From NCBI GenBank assembly GCA_037783545.1, contig JBBELK010000108.1, forward strand, positions 186,001-250,000: DNA of 64,000 bases. Reading direction: 5' to 3'. The position numbers and the translations under genes are program-made. The first letter of the stretch is position 1; the number at the start of each line of letters is the position of its first letter. The notes under the pieces are model-generated. The model was given only the letters and a program-made list of their open reading frames with translations. It was not told the origin of the DNA and ran no database searches. Positions 62,996 to 64,000 of this stretch are shown piece by piece. The stretch is from Henricia sp. BOLD:AAB3569 (Eukaryota > Echinodermata > Asteroidea > Spinulosida > Echinasteridae).

Positions 62996-63847
62996 TATTT
63001 ATATTAGTCATTCCATGAAGGAAGCATTTCTAGATTTTTCTCCAAGAAATTTTCCAAGTCGCGCCCTTTCTTGCTCTACATGTCTGTCTCGTCTGAGAAA
63101 AGGAGGATATAAACTGCAGCAGTTTAGTCAAATATTAGCGCCTCCATTCTGCAATAACCCCCATAATGTAAATAGAAAACAATGCTACTGAGTCACGTAA
63201 AACTCAACACACACATACAAAAAACACAACCCAATGAAACTGTACCAATGAAAAACTGGGTGGCGCGCTCCCGATCCTACTCTCTGGACCGCATCCGGAC
63301 CGCAACGCTCCATTATAATAGCCCTACGTTTACAGTTACCCAAAATTGTATTTCACTCGTTGACGAGAAAAACCCGACTAAGTGTTAATAGCAACGTGTA
63401 AAATATGGTACCTTTTTAGGAGAAATTTTGAACTGAATGTGCTTCAAATATTGTTTGCAGACAATTTGTTTTACCATTCATTCTACATGCACAAAATTGC
63501 ATGGATTTCAGGTTTTCTGAGATTACTACATGTAGGCCTACATCATGTAGTCCATGGGCCAATACCCCTAAAAATGGATGTCGGTACCATATTGGGGGAC
63601 AAAGGCTCATCATATTTTTTTGAAAGATGACCACCTTGGGCACATTTTTTGGTATGATGGACATTCTCAAGTGGTAGTTTTATACCATTTTGGTGAAAAA
63701 ACATGGTTTTAGGGACAAAATCACGTTTTTTAATATTTTCCTTATAAAAAGAGTTTGCAGGCTTAAATAAAAAATCTAACAAGTGGATATTGTAAGCAGT
63801 GGAATCGTTGATTTTTTTAAATGGTTTGTTTCATCTTTTTTTCAATG

Positions 63848-63861
63848 GTTGCCATGGCAAC
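63848..63861. promoter_or_regulatory. Perfect RFX X-box palindrome
   Basis: GTTGCCATGGCAAC, the ideal symmetric RFX site, about 1.1 kb upstream of the J-domain gene start. Confidence 0.35.
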
Positions 63862-64000
63862 AGCCATTTTGGGGCAAAAAACACCATTTTTGGTATTAAA
63901 ACTTTAAAAATTCATATTACAGGATTCATATGGAATATTGGGCTACTTCCAAAGGCAAACTCATTGTGAGATACCCAGGCAGTTTTTAGGTACCTTAGAG

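Overview
The window is eukaryotic nuclear DNA from an animal, most likely a marine invertebrate deuterostome such as an echinoderm. This rests on GT-AG introns with conserved phases, a single-exon cysteamine dioxygenase, a C2H2 zinc-finger gene, tRNA-derived SINE-like repeats, and a very high load of foldback DNA transposons (for example ends reading GGGGCCAATTTCAT). The species cannot be named from the sequence. There is no bacterial operon structure, CRISPR array or rRNA.

Layout. About 1-15.5 kb holds no gene I can support. It is a mosaic of foldback/MITE elements, a 5'-truncated LINE tail, a decayed Tc1 transposase and two promoter-like CRE/X-box patches. At 15.5-16.3 kb (minus strand) lies an intact, intronless cysteamine/N-terminal-cysteine dioxygenase (ADO) with candidate ERR and E-box sites just upstream. 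From 16.4 to 22.5 kb there are more repeats, including inverted tRNA-derived arms. At 22.7-24.5 kb (minus) lies a one-exon 602-residue C2H2 zinc-finger protein. From 25.5 to 27.8 kb there are two very large palindromes, and from 28 to 33.5 kb further repeats.

From 33.7 to 62.8 kb (minus) one long gene fills the rest of the window. I could join 19 coding exons, all with GT-AG borders and matching phases, from an ATG at 62771 to a TGA at 33711. They total 2163 nt and give 720 residues. The order of domains is: J-domain with HPD, acidic stretch, K/E/R-rich coiled coil, three TPR units resembling TTC31, UBA-like domain, RRM, and a CCCH zinc finger. This chaperone-recruiting plus RNA-binding architecture is the main discovery of the window.

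Its 18 introns are loaded with foldback elements, two 33-bp minisatellites and nested transposon insertions. Target-site duplications, several confirmed by related empty sites, sort the elements into TTAA, 9-bp, 8-bp, 3-bp and 4-bp classes. In intron 14 the splice donor itself has been copied in tandem next to a MITE end.

The three genes are all on the minus strand but show no sign of working in one pathway. ADO acts in oxygen-dependent thiol oxidation, the zinc-finger protein probably in DNA binding, and the long gene probably in Hsp70-coupled RNA or ribonucleoprotein work; that last role is inference.
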